DNA of 64,000 bases from an uncultured Lachnospiraceae bacterium. GTDB taxonomy: Bacteria; Bacillota; Clostridia; Lachnospirales; Lachnospiraceae. Both the position numbers and the translations under genes were made by a program. The DNA lies in assembly GCA_947576945.1 (NCBI GenBank), contig CANPTH010000004.1, positions 51,715 through 115,714 on the forward strand. The letters are read 5' to 3'. This document shows, in pieces, positions 55,393 through 64,000 of the stretch; position 1 is the stretch's first letter, and every line of letters begins with the position of its first letter. The notes under the pieces were generated by a model. It had not been told where the DNA came from. It saw only the letters and a program-made list of their open reading frames with translations, and did not search any database.

Positions 55393-56001
55393 ATGGAACA
55401 AAAGAAGGAAAATCAGGCAGATGAAATGGTTCGGGCAGAGGCGGTTGCGTACCGTCAACTGAATACCGATGGAGTTTTATACCGTCAGCTGAATGCTGAT
55501 GAAATCGACCGGGCGTTATTTGTGCGTTTTATACGGCATCAGAACGTAACGTTGTGCAATCGCAGGGTTAACGGGGCATGGGTCATCAGAGAGGATCCGT
55601 TTACAGACGACTGGACGGAGGAGGATTACCGGATTCTGGTGGACTGTCTGAAAAATACAGTCCGCACGGGCGGTTTTGTGTACGGCGCCTTTGTCGGCGG
55701 GGTATTGAAGGGCTTCACTTCCGTGGAGGCAGAACTGTTCGGCGGGGACAATCGGTATCTGGATCTGTCGTGCATTCATGTGTCCGAAGATATGCGGGGC
55801 AGAAAGATCGGGCGGACGCTTTTCCGGGCTGCCGCAGACTGGGCGGCACAAAAAGGAGCGGGCAAGCTGTACATCTCGGCCCATTCGGCGGTGGAGACGC
55901 AGGCCTTTTATCAGGCCATGGGCTGTGTGGAGGCACAGGAATACAATCAAGAGCATGTGGAGAAGGAACCCTATGACTGTCAGTTGGAATACAGGCTGTA
56001 G
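55393..56001 (+). CDS. GNAT family N-acetyltransferase
   Basis: 202 aa from the ATG at 55393. The GNAT acetyl-CoA motif is IHVSEDMRGRKIGRTLFRAA, followed by AAQKGAGKLYISAHSAVETQ and FYQAMGC. The N-terminal extension contains an in-frame duplication, YRQLNTD and YRQLNAD (55450-55470 and 55480-55500). The substrate is unknown. Confidence 0.85.
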   Translation: MEQKKENQADEMVRAEAVAYRQLNTDGVLYRQLNADEIDRALFVRFIRHQNVTLCNRRVNGAWVIREDPFTDDWTEEDYRILVDCLKNTVRTGGFVYGAFVGGVLKGFTSVEAELFGGDNRYLDLSCIHVSEDMRGRKIGRTLFRAAADWAAQKGAGKLYISAHSAVETQAFYQAMGCVEAQEYNQEHVEKEPYDCQLEYRL

Positions 56002-56147
56002 TATTGCGGAGCGTCGTGCTTCCAGAGAAGGGGAGGCGGTGACCGGGCAGATTCTGATTTGGCTGTAGGGAATGTTATCGCCGGCGGGTAAGTCGTACGA
56101 AGCTGACCGGACGGAGGACGTACTGTCCTTTTATCCGAAAATGATAA

Positions 56148-56816
56148 TCATGGCGTTACCTCGAATTTATAGCCGGAGCGGATCAACGTGACAATAGATC
56201 GTCCCGCATCCCCCAGCTTGTGCCGCAGCGTTTTGATATGGGTGTCTACGGTACGGGTTGTACCTTCGAAATCGTAGCCCCAGACATGATTTAGAAGCTG
56301 CTCTCTGCCGAAAACCTGTCCGGGATTGGACATAAGGTAGGAGAGCAGCTCGTATTCTTTAAAGGTAAGCGAGATTTCCCGGCCATTGGCCCAGACTTTT
56401 TGGGAGGCAGGCTGCAGAGTGATACTGCCGGCATTTACTGTTTTAAGGGGCGCACAGCCGGAACGTCTGAGGAGTGCGTCGGCCTTGGCGAGCAGTATTC
56501 TGGGGCTGAAAGGTTTGGTCATATAGTCGTCCGCACCGCAGTCGTATCCTTTCAGCTTGTCGTCCTCCGCATTTTTGGCGGTAAGCAGGATGATGGGCGA
56601 GTCGCTCATCTCCCGTGTTGAGCGGCAGACCGAAAAGCCGTCCAGATGAGGCATCATAATATCCAGGATGATTAAGTCCATGGGGCTGTTTTTCAAAATG
56701 GCAAGGGCGTCTATGCCGTCGTCTGCCGTAAAGCAGGTGTGACCGCCTTTCTGCATATATTCTGCGATAATGTCCTGCATGGCTTTTTCGTCTTCCACGA
56801 TAAGAATGTTTGCCAT
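56148..56816 (-). CDS. Orphan OmpR-family response regulator
   Basis: 222 aa. Receiver with LIVEDE, phosphoacceptor in DLIILDIMMPHLDG, LLTAKN and KPFSPRIL; the C-terminal winged helix contains REQLLNHVWGYDFEGTTRTVDTH. Relatives (VanR-like) are usually followed by a histidine kinase gene. Here only 146 bp separate its stop from the convergent GNAT gene, and no kinase coding is seen. A partner encoded elsewhere or a lost kinase are both possible. Confidence 0.9.
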   Translation of the reverse strand: MANILIVEDEKAMQDIIAEYMQKGGHTCFTADDGIDALAILKNSPMDLIILDIMMPHLDGFSVCRSTREMSDSPIILLTAKNAEDDKLKGYDCGADDYMTKPFSPRILLAKADALLRRSGCAPLKTVNAGSITLQPASQKVWANGREISLTFKEYELLSYLMSNPGQVFGREQLLNHVWGYDFEGTTRTVDTHIKTLRHKLGDAGRSIVTLIRSGYKFEVTP

Positions 56817-56831
56817 AATGCCTCCTGATCA

Positions 56832-56906
56832 TTGTTTATTCCTGCGAAGCAACGAGCCAGGTAGCCATGCCTGCATGGATATTTGACTGCTGTTACAGAT
56901 TTGATT
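56832..56906. repeat. Dispersed repeat family 2, copy A
   Basis: About 75 bp beginning TTGTTTATTCC, with the core GCGAAGCAACGAGCCAGG and a CCATGC-CT-GCATGG palindrome (about 56865-56878), ending near ATTTGACTGCTG. It matches copy B (63824-63900) with few changes. It lies upstream of the minus-strand response regulator. Confidence 0.8.
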
Positions 56907-57433
56907 ATATTTTGTATTGTGGGAAAAGACAAGAGGAATAAGGTATTCTGCATATGGATTTAAGATTTCGCAGAGCTGCATGAGGCAGGTCAGGTTTGAG
57001 GGAGATACAGTCTGAATGCAGTCTGCGGCATATGTGAAGAGAAAGACACGAGAGGATTTCATGTAACGGCAGAAGGCCGATTTCCGTGGAAGGATAGATG
57101 TTTAACAGATTAAAATTACCATGAAATAGATTTCACAATGATATATGTGGAAAAGCAGGAAAAATTATGAAAATTGACAATTTACAATACAGGGCAGGAA
57201 ATGTATGATATAGCCATAAGTGAAATCGGTAACATATCGATGCCACATGGATCATGATAGGAAAAACCTGAAAACTTTTTAAAAAATGCGGAGGTGATGG
57301 ATTAGAACGGGAAGTTATGGATAAGCTGTTTATAAGGGGAATTTAAGTCAATCCGGTGCTGGTTCTGCAAAACAGGAAGTAGGACGTAAAACATAACAAA
57401 GGCAAAATGAAGAAGTAAAGGAGATTGAATCAT
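56907..57433. other. Gene-free stretch before the HPr-like gene
   Basis: AT-rich, with no convincing ORF or RNA gene. It holds a TTGACA (57174-57179) without a well-spaced -10, and the HPr ribosome binding site at its end. Confidence 0.5.
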
Positions 57434-57667
57434 ATGCAGCAGGTGAATGTTAAGTTTAACGATGTTGAACAGATCAGACAGTTTATTAAGACAATTGACA
57501 AATTTGATACCAATTTTGATTTGGGTTCCGGACACAGGGTGGTAGACGCGAAATCCATCATTGGCGTGATGGCGCTGGATTTCTCAGGACCGCTCCAATT
57601 GCGATATCATTCGGATGATGCAGACATCAGAGCGAAAATTGCGCCGTTCTTAGCATGCGAGAGTTAA
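57434..57667 (+). CDS. HPr-like protein lacking the active-site histidine
   Basis: 77 aa. The second half matches HPr around the regulatory Ser46 (DAKSIIGVMALDFSGPLQLR). The N-terminal part (MQQVNVKFNDVEQIRQFIKT) has no GxHARP loop, so the phosphotransfer His15 is absent. It therefore cannot act as a normal PTS carrier. An AAAGGAG lies 10 bases before the ATG at 57434; TTG 57425 is an alternative. Confidence 0.82.
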   Translation: MQQVNVKFNDVEQIRQFIKTIDKFDTNFDLGSGHRVVDAKSIIGVMALDFSGPLQLRYHSDDADIRAKIAPFLACES

Positions 57668-57690
57668 AGGGGATAGAATAAATGGACAGA

Positions 57691-57736
57691 AAGCCTGCGG
57701 GATCTCAGGTTGAGAGATCAGATCGCAGGCTTTTTG
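57691..57736 (+). terminator. Rho-independent terminator after the HPr-like gene
   Basis: AGCCTGCG (57692-57699) pairs with CGCAGGCT (57724-57731), with an inner GATCTC/GAGATC-like stem, followed by a T5 run. Confidence 0.87.
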
Positions 57737-57813
57737 CTTATTGCACGGGAAAGTGTGATATAATAATGTATTTTTCTTGCATTTTCTATTAAATGTGCTA
57801 TAATTAGATGCAT

Positions 57814-57886
57814 GGGGATATAGCTCAGCTGGGAGAGCGATACGTTCGCAACGTATAGGTCACGAGTTCGAGTCTCGCTATCTCCA
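57814..57886 (+). tRNA. tRNA-Ala (anticodon CGC)
   Basis: 73-nt cloverleaf. Acceptor GGGGATA/TATCTCC contains the G3-U70 pair that identifies alanine tRNAs. D-arm AGCTCAGCTGGGAGAGC; anticodon stem ATACG/CGTAT with loop TTCGCAA (anticodon CGC); T-loop TTCGAGT. The first T-stem pair is an A-C mismatch. CCA is not encoded. Confidence 0.93.
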
Positions 57887-58024
57887 TTATTCGCTCGCAT
57901 AGTTCGACAGACTTATGCGGGCGAATTTGTTATGACAGAATCTATAGAAGTTTTCAATGCAGTTATGAACATATGAGTGGCCATAATATTGTCAAAGCAA
58001 TCAGGTAAAGAGGGAGTTTGTTTC

Positions 58025-58312
58025 ATGAATCAGAGAACTTATGAATATGAATCAATAATCTGTGATGCGGATAAAAAGGGCGGTGCATATGTGATATTTC
58101 CTTACGATATCAGGAATGAGTTTGGCAGAGGAAGGGTTAAGGTGCATGTTACCTTTGATGGAGAACCCTATGACGGCAGTATCGTGAATATGGGAGTTAA
58201 GAGTGCAGACGGCAGTATCTGCTATATTATCGGTATCAGGAAGGATATTCGATTAAAGATCGGAAAACAGCCGGGCGATACCGTGGAAGTTACAGTAAGG
58301 GAGCGGGAATAG
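58025..58312 (+). CDS. DUF1905 domain protein
   Basis: 95 aa. The segment AYVIFPYDIRNEFGRGRVKV and the ending IRLKIGKQPGDTVEVTV match DUF1905, a small AbrB-like beta-barrel fold of unknown function. The ATG at 58025 is preferred to the earlier in-frame start at 57977. Confidence 0.85.
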   Translation: MNQRTYEYESIICDADKKGGAYVIFPYDIRNEFGRGRVKVHVTFDGEPYDGSIVNMGVKSADGSICYIIGIRKDIRLKIGKQPGDTVEVTVRERE

Positions 58313-58406
58313 GGGAATATTATTAAGTTGGGCCGAACGTTATCAGACCGGATTTTGTGCGCCGGTTAATTGAATGAAATGATGTCGAGGAACAGGAGGG
58401 AGTCAA

Positions 58407-58757
58407 ATGGATCATGAGAAAGTGTATCAAATGAATTTTTCAAAGATTTACGGACTTCTCGTTAATAAGGCTATAAAGAAGGGAAGAACACAAGAAGAGG
58501 TAGATGAAGTGATCTGCTGGCTTACCGGTTATGACATAAAGGCGCTGAAAGACATGGCGGCAGGGGCAGTTTCTTACGGTGATTTCTTCCGCAATGCGCC
58601 GGAGATGAATGAGAAGAGAAGATTGATCAAAGGCGTAGTCTGCGGTGTGCGGGTAGAAGAAATTACGGAACCGCTCATGCAGGAAATCCGCTATCTGGAT
58701 AAACTGGTAGATGAGTTGGCGAAGGGAAAGTCGATGGACAAAGTCCTGCGGACATGA
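58407..58757 (+). CDS. DUF2200 family protein
   Basis: 116 aa. The pattern [20 protein letters not shown] and [10 protein letters not shown] matches DUF2200, whose function is unknown. An AGGAGG site precedes the ATG. It lies between the DUF1905 gene and the aldo/keto reductase, possibly in one transcript with the latter. Confidence 0.88.
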   Translation: MDHEKVYQMNFSKIYGLLVNKAIKKGRTQEEVDEVICWLTGYDIKALKDMAAGAVSYGDFFRNAPEMNEKRRLIKGVVCGVRVEEITEPLMQEIRYLDKLVDELAKGKSMDKVLRT

Positions 58758-58791
58758 CATATAGAGCAAACAAAACGAAGGAGGAAGAAAC

Positions 58792-59910
58792 ATGTCGGAT
58801 TATTTTGGGAAAGAGATACCAAAGCTGGGATTCGGTTTAATGCGTTTGCCGAAAAAGGAAGACCAGATGGATATCGAGCAGATCAAACACATGGTAGACC
58901 TGTTTATGGAGGCAGGATTTACTTATTTTGACACTGCATATGTTTATCAGGGATCGGAAGCAGTGGCGAAGGAAGCGTTGGTGGAACGTTATCCCCGGGA
59001 AGCTTATACACTGGCATCGAAGTTGAATGCATCTGTGGCAAATGATGAGAAAACAGCGAAGGAGCAGTTTCAGACGAGTCTGGAGCGGACTGGGGCCGGA
59101 TATTTTGATTATTACCTGCTGCATGCTTTAATGGAAAGTAATTATACGAAATATGACACCTATCATCTCTGGGATTTTGTGAAGGAACAGAAAGAGAAGG
59201 GGTTAATCCGTCACCTGGGATTTTCTTTCCATGGCGGGCCGAAGCTTTTGGATCAATTGCTTACAGAGCATCCGGAAGTGGAATTTGTGCAGCTGCAGAT
59301 CAACTATGCAGACTGGGAAAATCCGTCCATTACATCCAGGGCCAATTATGAGACAGCAAGAAAACATGGTAAGTCGATTGTGATCATGGAGCCGGTAAAA
59401 GGCGGCAGTCTGGCAAAACCGTCCAAAGCGGTGAGAAAATTATTTGAAGAATATAACGGGGAAATGTCCTGTGCTTCATGGGCTATCCGTTATGCGGCAT
59501 CGCTGGACGGCATTCTGACCGTACTTTCCGGCATGTCAGATACACAGCAGATGGAAGATAATCTGTCTTATATGAAGAATTTCCGGCCGCTTAACGAAGA
59601 GGAGCAGAAGATTATCGAGCAGGCGCAGAAGATACTCGGGAAATCGACTACGATTCCCTGCACAGCCTGTCACTATTGTACGGAGGGCTGTCCTAAGAAG
59701 ATTCCGATTCCGGAAATATTTACGGCTATGAATAAGCAGATCGGAGATGGGAAGATGGCGGAAGCCGTTTCCGATTATCAGAAAGTTACCGATACTGCGG
59801 GTAAAGCGTCCGCGTGTATCAACTGCAGACAGTGTGAACAGGCCTGTCCGCAGCATCTTGAGATTGTTGAGTATTTAAAGCAATGTGCCGAGGCACTGGA
59901 AATACAGTGA
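58792..59910 (+). CDS. Aldo/keto reductase with C-terminal ferredoxin domain
   Basis: 372 aa. The TIM-barrel part begins KEIPKLGFGLMRLPK and has the catalytic FDTAYVYQGSE. The C-terminal part carries two 4Fe-4S motifs, CTACHYCTEGCP and CINCRQCEQACP. This fused form is common in anaerobic Firmicutes and is thought to couple carbonyl reduction to ferredoxin-type electron flow. Substrate unknown. Confidence 0.92.
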   Translation: MSDYFGKEIPKLGFGLMRLPKKEDQMDIEQIKHMVDLFMEAGFTYFDTAYVYQGSEAVAKEALVERYPREAYTLASKLNASVANDEKTAKEQFQTSLERTGAGYFDYYLLHALMESNYTKYDTYHLWDFVKEQKEKGLIRHLGFSFHGGPKLLDQLLTEHPEVEFVQLQINYADWENPSITSRANYETARKHGKSIVIMEPVKGGSLAKPSKAVRKLFEEYNGEMSCASWAIRYAASLDGILTVLSGMSDTQQMEDNLSYMKNFRPLNEEEQKIIEQAQKILGKSTTIPCTACHYCTEGCPKKIPIPEIFTAMNKQIGDGKMAEAVSDYQKVTDTAGKASACINCRQCEQACPQHLEIVEYLKQCAEALEIQ

Positions 59911-60114
59911 GTTTTCCCTCTTCTCAACATCCATATCCGATATCATCAAACTATCATAAACAGAAGCAGATGTTGAGAAATATATGCACACATGTAGTAT
60001 ACAGATAAGCAGCATATTATATGCCGCGATCATGAACAGCGCAGCAGGTGCGCTGTTCTGTTTGCCAGTTACTTTTATCAGTAAACCTATCATGCTCAGC
60101 CTGCCGCCTGGCAA

Positions 60115-61383
60115 TCAGTCGTCGACATCAAAATTTTCCAGTATGCTGGCTTTTTGCTGCGGCTTTGAATCTCCATGCTTTACCATCAGCATAGTGCAGA
60201 AGGCCAGTATGCTGAATACCACCGCGTAAGGAAACAAAGTCCTGTAAGACACATGTTCCAGGAGGAAACCGGACAGGATTGGCGTGATAACCTGTGCTGC
60301 CATGGAGAAGGTATAATAGTAGCCGGTATATTTACCGACATCTCCGCTGGCGCTGATTTCCACTACCATGGGGAATGAATTGACATTAATTGCTGCCCAG
60401 GCAAATCCGATGATACCAAAGAATAAGTTCATTGTGCCGTGATAAGTGGTGTAGAAGGAGGCGCACAGGTAGCAGAAAGTCAGGAGCGCTACGCCGATCA
60501 GGATTGTACGTTTTCTGCCGATCCTGCTGGACAGAACTCCAATGGGGATATAGCTGATAATGGCTGCCACTGTAGCCACCATCAGGCAGTTTGCATAGCC
60601 TCCGTTTTCCAGGCCCCATACGTGAGTCGCGTAGCGTGAAAACGCGGTGGTGACCGCATTGTAAGCGATGTACCAAAGAGCTACTGACAACAGAATGAAA
60701 AATAAACTGCGTTTTACTTCTGACGGCAGATTTGATGTGGCTGACGGCTTATCCAGGTCAGTTTCTTTTTCTGTATTCATTTGTGTCCGCAGCTTTTTCT
60801 CCGGAATGGTAAAGTAGAGAACTGCAACGGAGATCAGCATCAACAGCCCAATGGAGAGAAAAAGAGGAAAATAATCCGGTGTCGTGCCGCCGCCTACCAG
60901 CAGACTGATCATGATCAGAGCATAAACGCCGCCCACAGCGCCCATAAGATTGATTATGGCATTCCCTTTACTGCGCAGCGGTTTGGGGGTCAGATCCGGC
61001 ATCAGTGCAACGGCAGGAGAGCGATACAGACCCATGGAGATGAGTACCAGAAACAAGGCGATGATGAAGAGCAGCAGACTGCCCTGTTTGTCTGCCAGCG
61101 GCAAAAGCAGCAGGAAAACGAAAGCACAGCCAGTTCCGGTCAGGATGAAAGGCATCCGCTTTCCGATCGGTGTATCGATCCGGTCGGAGAAGGAGCCGAA
61201 CAGCGGAAGCAGAAACAGTGCCAGGATATTGTCAGCGGCCATGATGGCGCCGGTGACGGTTTCACCGAGATGGAATGTGTTTTTAAGAATAAGCGGTATG
61301 ATATTGTCGTACATCTGCCAGAAAGCACAGATAGACAGGAAAGCCATACCGATAAGAACAGTTCTTTTGTAATTCAGTTTCAT
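60115..61383 (-). CDS. Major facilitator superfamily transporter (sugar/proton symporter-like)
   Basis: 422 aa with 12 predicted membrane helices and a charged central loop (about residues 205-230). Motif A-like GSFSDRIDTPIGKRMPF near residue 65 and GVLSSRIGRKRTILIG in the second half. Resembles the GPH/SLC45-type sugar carriers. Substrate not assigned. Confidence 0.85.
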   Translation of the reverse strand: MKLNYKRTVLIGMAFLSICAFWQMYDNIIPLILKNTFHLGETVTGAIMAADNILALFLLPLFGSFSDRIDTPIGKRMPFILTGTGCAFVFLLLLPLADKQGSLLLFIIALFLVLISMGLYRSPAVALMPDLTPKPLRSKGNAIINLMGAVGGVYALIMISLLVGGGTTPDYFPLFLSIGLLMLISVAVLYFTIPEKKLRTQMNTEKETDLDKPSATSNLPSEVKRSLFFILLSVALWYIAYNAVTTAFSRYATHVWGLENGGYANCLMVATVAAIISYIPIGVLSSRIGRKRTILIGVALLTFCYLCASFYTTYHGTMNLFFGIIGFAWAAINVNSFPMVVEISASGDVGKYTGYYYTFSMAAQVITPILSGFLLEHVSYRTLFPYAVVFSILAFCTMLMVKHGDSKPQQKASILENFDVDD

Positions 61384-61968
61384 AGAGTATCCCCCTCAAT
61401 TGTGATTGCCTGTTGAGTACTGTGAGCTTTTGGGCTGTTATTATAATCATGTTTCGGCCATTTGGACAGAAGTTTGTGATTAGTTACATTATACAGCAGA
61501 TAAAGAGAAAAAGATATGGAATGTCTATAAGAATCATTGCGTATTTGTATTTTTTTTGCTAAACTGTATTCATCTGAAGAAATGGATTTCTATCATGCAT
61601 ATCTGGCATTTCGCCATGATTTCCATTATTTCAAATTTTTTTGGGGAAGGAGGTTGAAGTGTCATTTATGGGACATATAAAATGATAGAGTACTGCTATA
61701 CAAGGCGGATAGAGTGGAATTTATTCAATATCTGCCGGTGGATTTGATAGAAATATTGTTTGGAATCTGCGGCGGTTTCTAATTCACGTTTGTGCCGGTA
61801 ACAGCATTGATGAATGGATTTCAGGTGTGAATTGCAATGGACGGGTGTTTATTGAAAACCATCTGAAAGCGGGCAGCAGATGTTCTGGAACAATTTATGT
61901 ATCGGTTTACAGAGATCAGCAAAGGGAGCGGTACAGTGTGTAAGGTACTGCTAAGTTCAAAAATCATA
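61384..61968. other. Gene-free stretch upstream of recA
   Basis: Mixed composition with no recognised gene. An imperfect hairpin near 61580-61625 (AATGGATTTC.. with ..GATTTCCATT) followed by T-rich sequence may be a terminator. Short open frames around 61690-61785 look like decayed coding sequence but could not be identified. Confidence 0.5.
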
Positions 61969-62025
61969 TTGACAAAATCGAACATTTGTTTTATTCTACT
62001 GAAAGGAAATTAGAACAAATGTTCT
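61969..62025 (+). promoter_or_regulatory. recA promoter with two LexA boxes
   Basis: TTGACA (61969-61974), 17-bp spacer, TATTCT (61992-61997). Box 1, CGAACATTTGTTTT (61979-61992), fills the spacer. Box 2, AGAACAAATGTTCT (62012-62025), is a perfect palindrome just downstream. This is the expected SOS control of recA. Confidence 0.9.
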
Positions 62026-62045
62026 AAAGAAAAGGAGAACAGAAC

Positions 62046-63119
62046 ATGGAAAGAGATGACAGATTAAAAGCATTGGATGCGGCTTTGGTACAGATAGAGA
62101 AACAGTTCGGCAAAGGCGCCGTGATGAAACTTGGCGATCCTTCCGTACAGATGAATGTGGAGACGATTCCTACAGGTTCGTTAAGTCTTGACCTGGCTTT
62201 AGGGCTGGGAGGAATTCCCAAGGGCAGGATCGTAGAGATTTATGGACCTGAGTCCAGTGGTAAGACAACCGTTACCTTACATATGATAGCGGAAGTACAG
62301 AAACGGGGCGGTATTGCAGGGTTTATCGATGCAGAGCATGCGCTTGACCCGGTCTATGCGAAGAATATCGGGGTAGACATCGATAATCTTTATATATCTC
62401 AACCGGACTGTGGAGAACAGGCGTTGGAGATTACGGAGACCATGGTGCGTTCCGGTGCGGTGGATATTATTGTAGTGGACTCGGTTGCCGCACTTGTTCC
62501 AAAGGCGGAGATTGACGGGGATATGGGAGACAGTCATGTGGGACTGCAGGCACGTCTGATGTCACAGGCTCTGCGGAAGCTGACGGCGGTCATCAGTAAA
62601 TCCAACTGTACGGTGATCTTTATCAACCAGCTGCGTGAGAAGGTGGGAGTGATGTTCGGCAATCCGGAGACGACCACCGGCGGCCGTGCGCTGAAGTTTT
62701 ATTCTTCTGTCCGTCTGGATGTCAGAAGAATTGAGTCGCTGAAGCAGGGCGGGGAAGTGATCGGTAACAGAACGAGAGTGAAAGTTGTTAAGAATAAGAT
62801 TGCGCCGCCGTTTAAGGAAGCGGAGTTTGATATTATGTTCGGAGAAGGCATTTCCATGGTGGGAGACATCCTGGATCTGGCGGCAGAGAATAATATTGTT
62901 AATAAGAGCGGTGCGTGGTATGCCTACGATGGCAATAAGATCGGACAGGGCAGGGAGAATGCGAAACAGTATCTGCGTGATAATCCGACAGTATGTGCGG
63001 AAATTGAGCGTAAAGTGAGAGAGCTGTTTAATTTGGAGACAGACCAGGCGGAAGGGATAGAGGCAGCGCCGGCGGAGGAGAAGAAAGCAGAGAAAGAGAA
63101 GACGAAAGCAGCAAAATAA
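62046..63119 (+). CDS. recA: Recombinase RecA
   Basis: 357 aa. Walker [10 protein letters not shown], the [20 protein letters not shown] segment, Walker [17 protein letters not shown], and loop L2 with [20 protein letters not shown]. The C-terminal tail is charged ([14 protein letters not shown]). It pairs homologous DNA and triggers LexA self-cleavage. AAGGAG precedes the ATG. recX follows. Confidence 0.98.
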   Translation: MERDDRLKALDAALVQIEKQFGKGAVMKLGDPSVQMNVETIPTGSLSLDLALGLGGIPKGRIVEIYGPESSGKTTVTLHMIAEVQKRGGIAGFIDAEHALDPVYAKNIGVDIDNLYISQPDCGEQALEITETMVRSGAVDIIVVDSVAALVPKAEIDGDMGDSHVGLQARLMSQALRKLTAVISKSNCTVIFINQLREKVGVMFGNPETTTGGRALKFYSSVRLDVRRIESLKQGGEVIGNRTRVKVVKNKIAPPFKEAEFDIMFGEGISMVGDILDLAAENNIVNKSGAWYAYDGNKIGQGRENAKQYLRDNPTVCAEIERKVRELFNLETDQAEGIEAAPAEEKKAEKEKTKAAK

Positions 63120-63177
63120 CCGTGTTGGAATTAGAAGCAGCCAGGACATTGTTTGTAAATAAGACAGGGAGGAAAAA

Positions 63178-63786
63178 GTGATTGTAACACAAATATCCGA
63201 GACGTCAAAGTCACGTTGCCGGGTTTGCATAGATGGACAGTTCGCCTTTGTATTATACAAAGGTGAGCTGCGTAAATTTCATCTGAAAGAAGGGCAGGAG
63301 ATGCCGGTAGACAGTTATCGGGAGATTACGGAAGAGCTGCTGCCAAAACGTGCGAAACTGCGCTGCATGAATCTGCTTCAATCTAGAGATTATACACGGA
63401 AACAGTTGACGGACAAGCTGGTACAGGGCGAGTACCCTCAGGAGTGCATCGAAGAGGCTATAGCCTACGTGGAATCCTACGGATATCTCGACGACCTGCG
63501 CTACGCGAAAGATTTCATAGAATATCATATAAGCAGTCGAAGCAGGGGACGGATGGAGATGGATTTGATGCGGAAGGGAATTGACCGTGAGTTGATCCGA
63601 CAGGCATTTGAGGAGTTGGACGAAGATGGCGTGGAGCAGGATGAAGCGTCCATGATCAAGGAACTCCTGCTTAAGAAGAATTACTGTCCGGAGAAGGCAA
63701 CCAGACAGGAGCAGCAGAAAATGTATGGGTTTCTTTACCGTCGCGGCTTCCGCACCGACTTGATTGCGCATGTGCTTTCACTGTAA
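63178..63786 (+). CDS. recX: RecA regulator RecX
   Basis: 202 aa, three-helix tandem repeats typical of RecX (KQLTDKLVQGEYPQECIEEA, YVESYGYLDDLRYAKDFIEY, GRMEMDLMRKGIDRELI). It limits RecA filament activity. GTG start 6 bases after GGGAGG. It lies 58 bp downstream of recA and is probably co-transcribed. Confidence 0.93.
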   Translation: MIVTQISETSKSRCRVCIDGQFAFVLYKGELRKFHLKEGQEMPVDSYREITEELLPKRAKLRCMNLLQSRDYTRKQLTDKLVQGEYPQECIEEAIAYVESYGYLDDLRYAKDFIEYHISSRSRGRMEMDLMRKGIDRELIRQAFEELDEDGVEQDEASMIKELLLKKNYCPEKATRQEQQKMYGFLYRRGFRTDLIAHVLSL

Positions 63787-63823
63787 TTTTTTGTCTGATA
63801 TATGCGAATTCTGTAACGAGCCT

Positions 63824-63900
63824 TTGTTTATTTCCGCGAAGCAACGAGCCAGGCAGCCATGCTTGCATGGATATTTGGCGACTGCTGCGGGGATTTGACT
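63824..63900. repeat. Dispersed repeat family 2, copy B
   Basis: Matches copy A (56832-56906) over about 75 bp: TTGTTTATTTCC, GCGAAGCAACGAGCCAGG, then CCATGC-TT-GCATGG (about 63857-63870). Differences are mostly single bases plus a 2-base insertion. It lies downstream of recX. Confidence 0.8.
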
Positions 63901-63946
63901 TAAGCCGTCATAGTGATTCAGAGGAAATAGTATTATAAAAGACTGC

Positions 63947-63975
63947 TTGACATAACATCAAATACAGTATAGAAT
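63947..63975 (+). promoter_or_regulatory. Promoter for a gene beyond the window end
   Basis: TTGACA (63947-63952), 17-bp spacer, TAGAAT (63970-63975). The usual next gene after recX in Clostridia is rny; it is not in the window. Confidence 0.5.
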
Positions 63976-64000
63976 TTAAGTGTTGTAATTTTGCTAATTA

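Overview
The window looks like the chromosome of a spore-lineage Clostridia member, most likely Lachnospiraceae. It has moderate GC and frequent TTG/GTG starts. It carries sporulation genes (spoIVB, spo0A effector domain, spoVB-like, two CotF-like proteins), Firmicutes markers (remA, rqcH, yicC, HPr-like) and strictly anaerobic enzymes (rubrerythrin, ferredoxin-fused oxidoreductases). The assignment rests on gene content and order, not on a database search. No rRNA, prophage, IS element or CRISPR array was seen.

Layout. 1-11.7 kb: the conserved run asp23 (partial)-nusB-xseA-xseB-ispA-dxs-tlyA-nadK-argR-recN-spoIVB-spo0A, in which spo0A has lost nearly all of its receiver domain. 11.8-15.7 kb: glgA, a SpoVB-like flippase and two small coat-like proteins. 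15.8-23.1 kb: rqcH (minus strand), then yicC-remA-gmk-rpoZ-rimO-pgsA-cinA. 23.2-31.4 kb: a Tyr/Asp-rich membrane protein, a yolD-umuC pair under a LexA-type site, a DUF362 ferredoxin protein, aminopeptidase P, a Gfo/Idh oxidoreductase and rubrerythrin. 31.5-33.9 kb: an osmoprotectant ABC transporter whose promoter closely resembles that of recA, including LexA-type palindromes. 34-37.6 kb: an ABC exporter-like operon with its own winged-helix regulator. 37.7-40.1 kb: glgC-glgD on the minus strand. 40.2-46.1 kb: a broken methyltransferase gene, then hypB, a 926-aa Fe-S flavoprotein, hypA and a DUF5692 membrane protein.

46.2-49.5 kb is a visibly AT-richer accessory cassette: a remnant of an AlbA_2-type regulator, then three overlapping or abutting genes encoding a DUF262 protein (DGQQR motif), an ABC-type ATPase and an HNH protein. 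I read this as a probable anti-phage system combining GmrSD-like and Septu-like parts. It is followed by a complete BceRS-BceAB peptide-resistance module (49.5-54.4 kb). 54.4-61.4 kb holds an MBL-fold hydrolase, a GNAT acetyltransferase, a response regulator without a kinase, an HPr-like protein without the active histidine, tRNA-Ala(CGC), DUF1905 and DUF2200 proteins, an Fe-S aldo/keto reductase and an MFS transporter. recA and recX close the window. cinA and recA, usually neighbours in Clostridia, are here about 39 kb apart.

The points most worth a second look are the three-gene DUF262/ATPase/HNH cassette, the receiver-less Spo0A, the shared SOS-like promoter architecture of recA, umuC and the osmoprotectant transporter, and two families of dispersed intergenic elements, one of which looks like a structured RNA.
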